Positions 6,280-7,346 of a stretch of 7,346 bases of DNA are shown one piece after another (position 1 is the stretch's first letter; each line of letters starts with the position of its first letter). Location: NCBI GenBank assembly GCA_023146675.1, contig JAGLBQ010000264.1, forward strand, positions 1-7,346, read 5' to 3'. The DNA is from Cocleimonas sp. (GTDB lineage Bacteria; Pseudomonadota; Gammaproteobacteria; Thiotrichales; Thiotrichaceae). The notes under the pieces were generated by a model, which worked only from the letters and a program-made list of their open reading frames with translations, made no database searches and had not been told where the DNA came from. The translations under genes and the position numbers were made by a program.

Positions 6280-6912
6280 ATGAACAAAACCAAGCGCCAT
6301 GAAATCCTCATCCGCTGGCGAGATGATAACCCCAACCCTACTACCGAGCTAAATTACGCCTCAACCTTTGAGCTATTAATCTCAGTGATCCTATCAGCAC
6401 AATCAACGGATAAAGGCGTTAACAAAGCAACTGCTAAACTCTATCCTATTGCCAATACCCCTGAAGCTATTTTCGCATTAGGTGAACAAGGCTTAAAACA
6501 CTATATTAAAACCATCGGTCTCTATAATAGCAAAGCGAAGAATATTATTAAGACATGCCTGATGCTAGTGGAGCTGCATGATTCTGTCGTGCCTGATAAC
6601 CGCCCTGCTCTAGAAGCCTTGCCAGGTGTTGGCAGAAAAACGGCAAATGTGGTACTCAATACTGCCTTTGGACAACTCACTATGGCAGTTGATACGCATA
6701 TATTTCGCGTTGCTAATCGAACAGGCTTTGCCAAGGGAAAGAATGTGGTGGAGGTAGAAAAAAAACTCCTCCGCACTATTCCAAAAAAGTTTATGCTCCA
6801 TGCACATCACTGGTTAATTTTACACGGGCGTTATATCTGTGTAGCGAGAAAACCAAAATGCCCCGCTTGCTTAATTAGCGATCTATGTGACTTTAAAGAA
6901 AAAAGAGAGTAA
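6280..6912 (+). CDS. nth: Endonuclease III (DNA glycosylase/AP lyase)
   Basis: Base-excision repair enzyme that removes oxidised pyrimidines and cleaves the strand at the abasic site by beta-elimination. It has 210 residues, one fewer than E. coli Nth, to which it is very similar throughout. The helix-hairpin-helix is LPGVGRKTANVVLN (114-127), with catalytic lysine K120 and catalytic aspartate D138 in VDTHIFRV. The 4Fe-4S cluster ligands C187, C194, C197 and C203 (C-x6-C-x2-C-x5-C) are intact. I chose the ATG at 6280 because MNKTKRHEIL matches the family N-terminus. A GTG at 6229 is in frame but would add 17 unconserved residues, and neither start has a clear ribosome binding site. It follows rsxE as in enterics, beyond a hairpin, and is two bases from the DUF1841 gene. 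Confidence 0.95.
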   Translation: MNKTKRHEILIRWRDDNPNPTTELNYASTFELLISVILSAQSTDKGVNKATAKLYPIANTPEAIFALGEQGLKHYIKTIGLYNSKAKNIIKTCLMLVELHDSVVPDNRPALEALPGVGRKTANVVLNTAFGQLTMAVDTHIFRVANRTGFAKGKNVVEVEKKLLRTIPKKFMLHAHHWLILHGRYICVARKPKCPACLISDLCDFKEKRE

Positions 6913-6914
6913 TT

Positions 6915-7340
6915 ATGTTTGGAACAGACCGTAACGCCCTGCGTAAACTCTATTGTGATAGCTGGGAGAAATTCACTAGCCAGCAACCCTTATCCGCGTT
7001 AGAGCAACAAATTGTTAGCGTGATTAAACTCCACCCCGAGTATCACTCGGTAGTGGAAACGCCTGATGTTTCATTAGACGCAGATTTTCTCCCTGAAATG
7101 GGTGAAAGCAATCCTTTTTTACACATGGGAATGCACCTTGGTCTGCATGAACAAATATCAACAAATCGCCCTGCGGGAATAGCAGAACTCTATCAACAAC
7201 TCGTGGTCAAACACGGCGAACATGATGCCGAACACGAGATGATGGAATGTCTTGGTGAAGCAATCTGGAACGCACAACGTAATCAAACTATGCCTAATGA
7301 AACCGCCTATTTTGATTGTCTCAAGCGAATAAATAGATAA
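6915..7340 (+). CDS. DUF1841 family protein of unknown function
   Basis: A 141-residue soluble protein with no signal peptide or membrane segment. I recognise the DUF1841 family from MFGTDRNALRKLY (1-13), HPEYH (40-44), NPFLHMGMHLGLHEQ (66-80), RPAGIAELY (85-93) and EHEMMECLGEAIWNAQR (106-122). The function is unknown. Two histidine clusters stand out: H70-x3-H74-x3-H78 and H100-x2-H103-x3-H107, followed by C112; this spacing would allow metal binding on two helices, but that is inference. The ATG lies two bases after the nth stop with a weak purine-rich stretch (AAGAGAG) upstream, so it is very likely cotranscribed with nth. I recall DUF1841 genes beside nth in other beta- and gammaproteobacteria, which hints at a shared context but does not prove a repair role. 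Confidence 0.88.
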   Translation: MFGTDRNALRKLYCDSWEKFTSQQPLSALEQQIVSVIKLHPEYHSVVETPDVSLDADFLPEMGESNPFLHMGMHLGLHEQISTNRPAGIAELYQQLVVKHGEHDAEHEMMECLGEAIWNAQRNQTMPNETAYFDCLKRINR

Positions 7341-7346
7341 TTTATG

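Noticed and set aside
7344..7346. ATG at the right edge as a possible next gene start
   Set aside because: Only three bases are visible, with no ribosome binding site to support it.

Overview
The window holds a complete, ordinary-looking rsxABCDGE (rnfABCDGE) electron-transport operon followed by nth and a DUF1841 gene. A divergently transcribed secreted serine protease is cut by the left edge. Gene order, protein lengths and key residues closely follow the gammaproteobacterial Rsx/Rnf complex of the E. coli type, whose operon also runs rsxABCDGE-nth. DNA is moderately AT-rich and codon use looks even across the genes. DUF1841 next to nth, an RsxC without the very long enteric tail, and a degenerate intergenic repeat of the 'cacagaga...ctctgtg' kind suggest a non-enteric gammaproteobacterium, possibly a Thiotrichales/Beggiatoa-like or methylotroph lineage. 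That placement is inference only.

Layout. 1-460 (minus): N-terminal 153 codons of a signal-peptide-bearing trypsin/Deg-type (S1C) protease. 461-863: a 403-base divergent intergenic region with a candidate promoter for the protease, a perfect 13-bp palindrome, a 10-bp direct repeat 110 bp apart, and a weak candidate promoter with an inverted repeat for the rsx operon. 864-3654: rsxA, rsxB and rsxC, joined by ATGA stop/start overlaps. 3655-3772: a 118-base gap filled by the degenerate repeat. 3773-6179: rsxD, rsxG and rsxE, again overlapping by 1-4 bases. 6184-6211: a hairpin, probably a terminator or attenuator. 6280-6912: nth (endonuclease III). 6915-7340: DUF1841 gene two bases after nth.

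Together RsxABCDGE form an inner-membrane NADH-linked oxidoreductase. RsxC (FMN, NADH, two 4Fe-4S) and RsxB (three 4Fe-4S) handle electrons on the cytoplasmic side. RsxA and RsxE carry the membrane cysteine pair for a shared Fe-S centre. RsxD and RsxG carry covalent FMN on threonines. All expected ligand cysteines and flavinylation threonines are present, so the complex looks functional. The flavin transferase ApbE and the regulator SoxR are not in the window. No clearly new biological system is visible. The more interesting details are the repeat between rsxC and rsxD, the symmetric elements in the divergent promoter region, homopolymer runs in the protease and rsxG, and the His-rich motifs of the DUF1841 protein.
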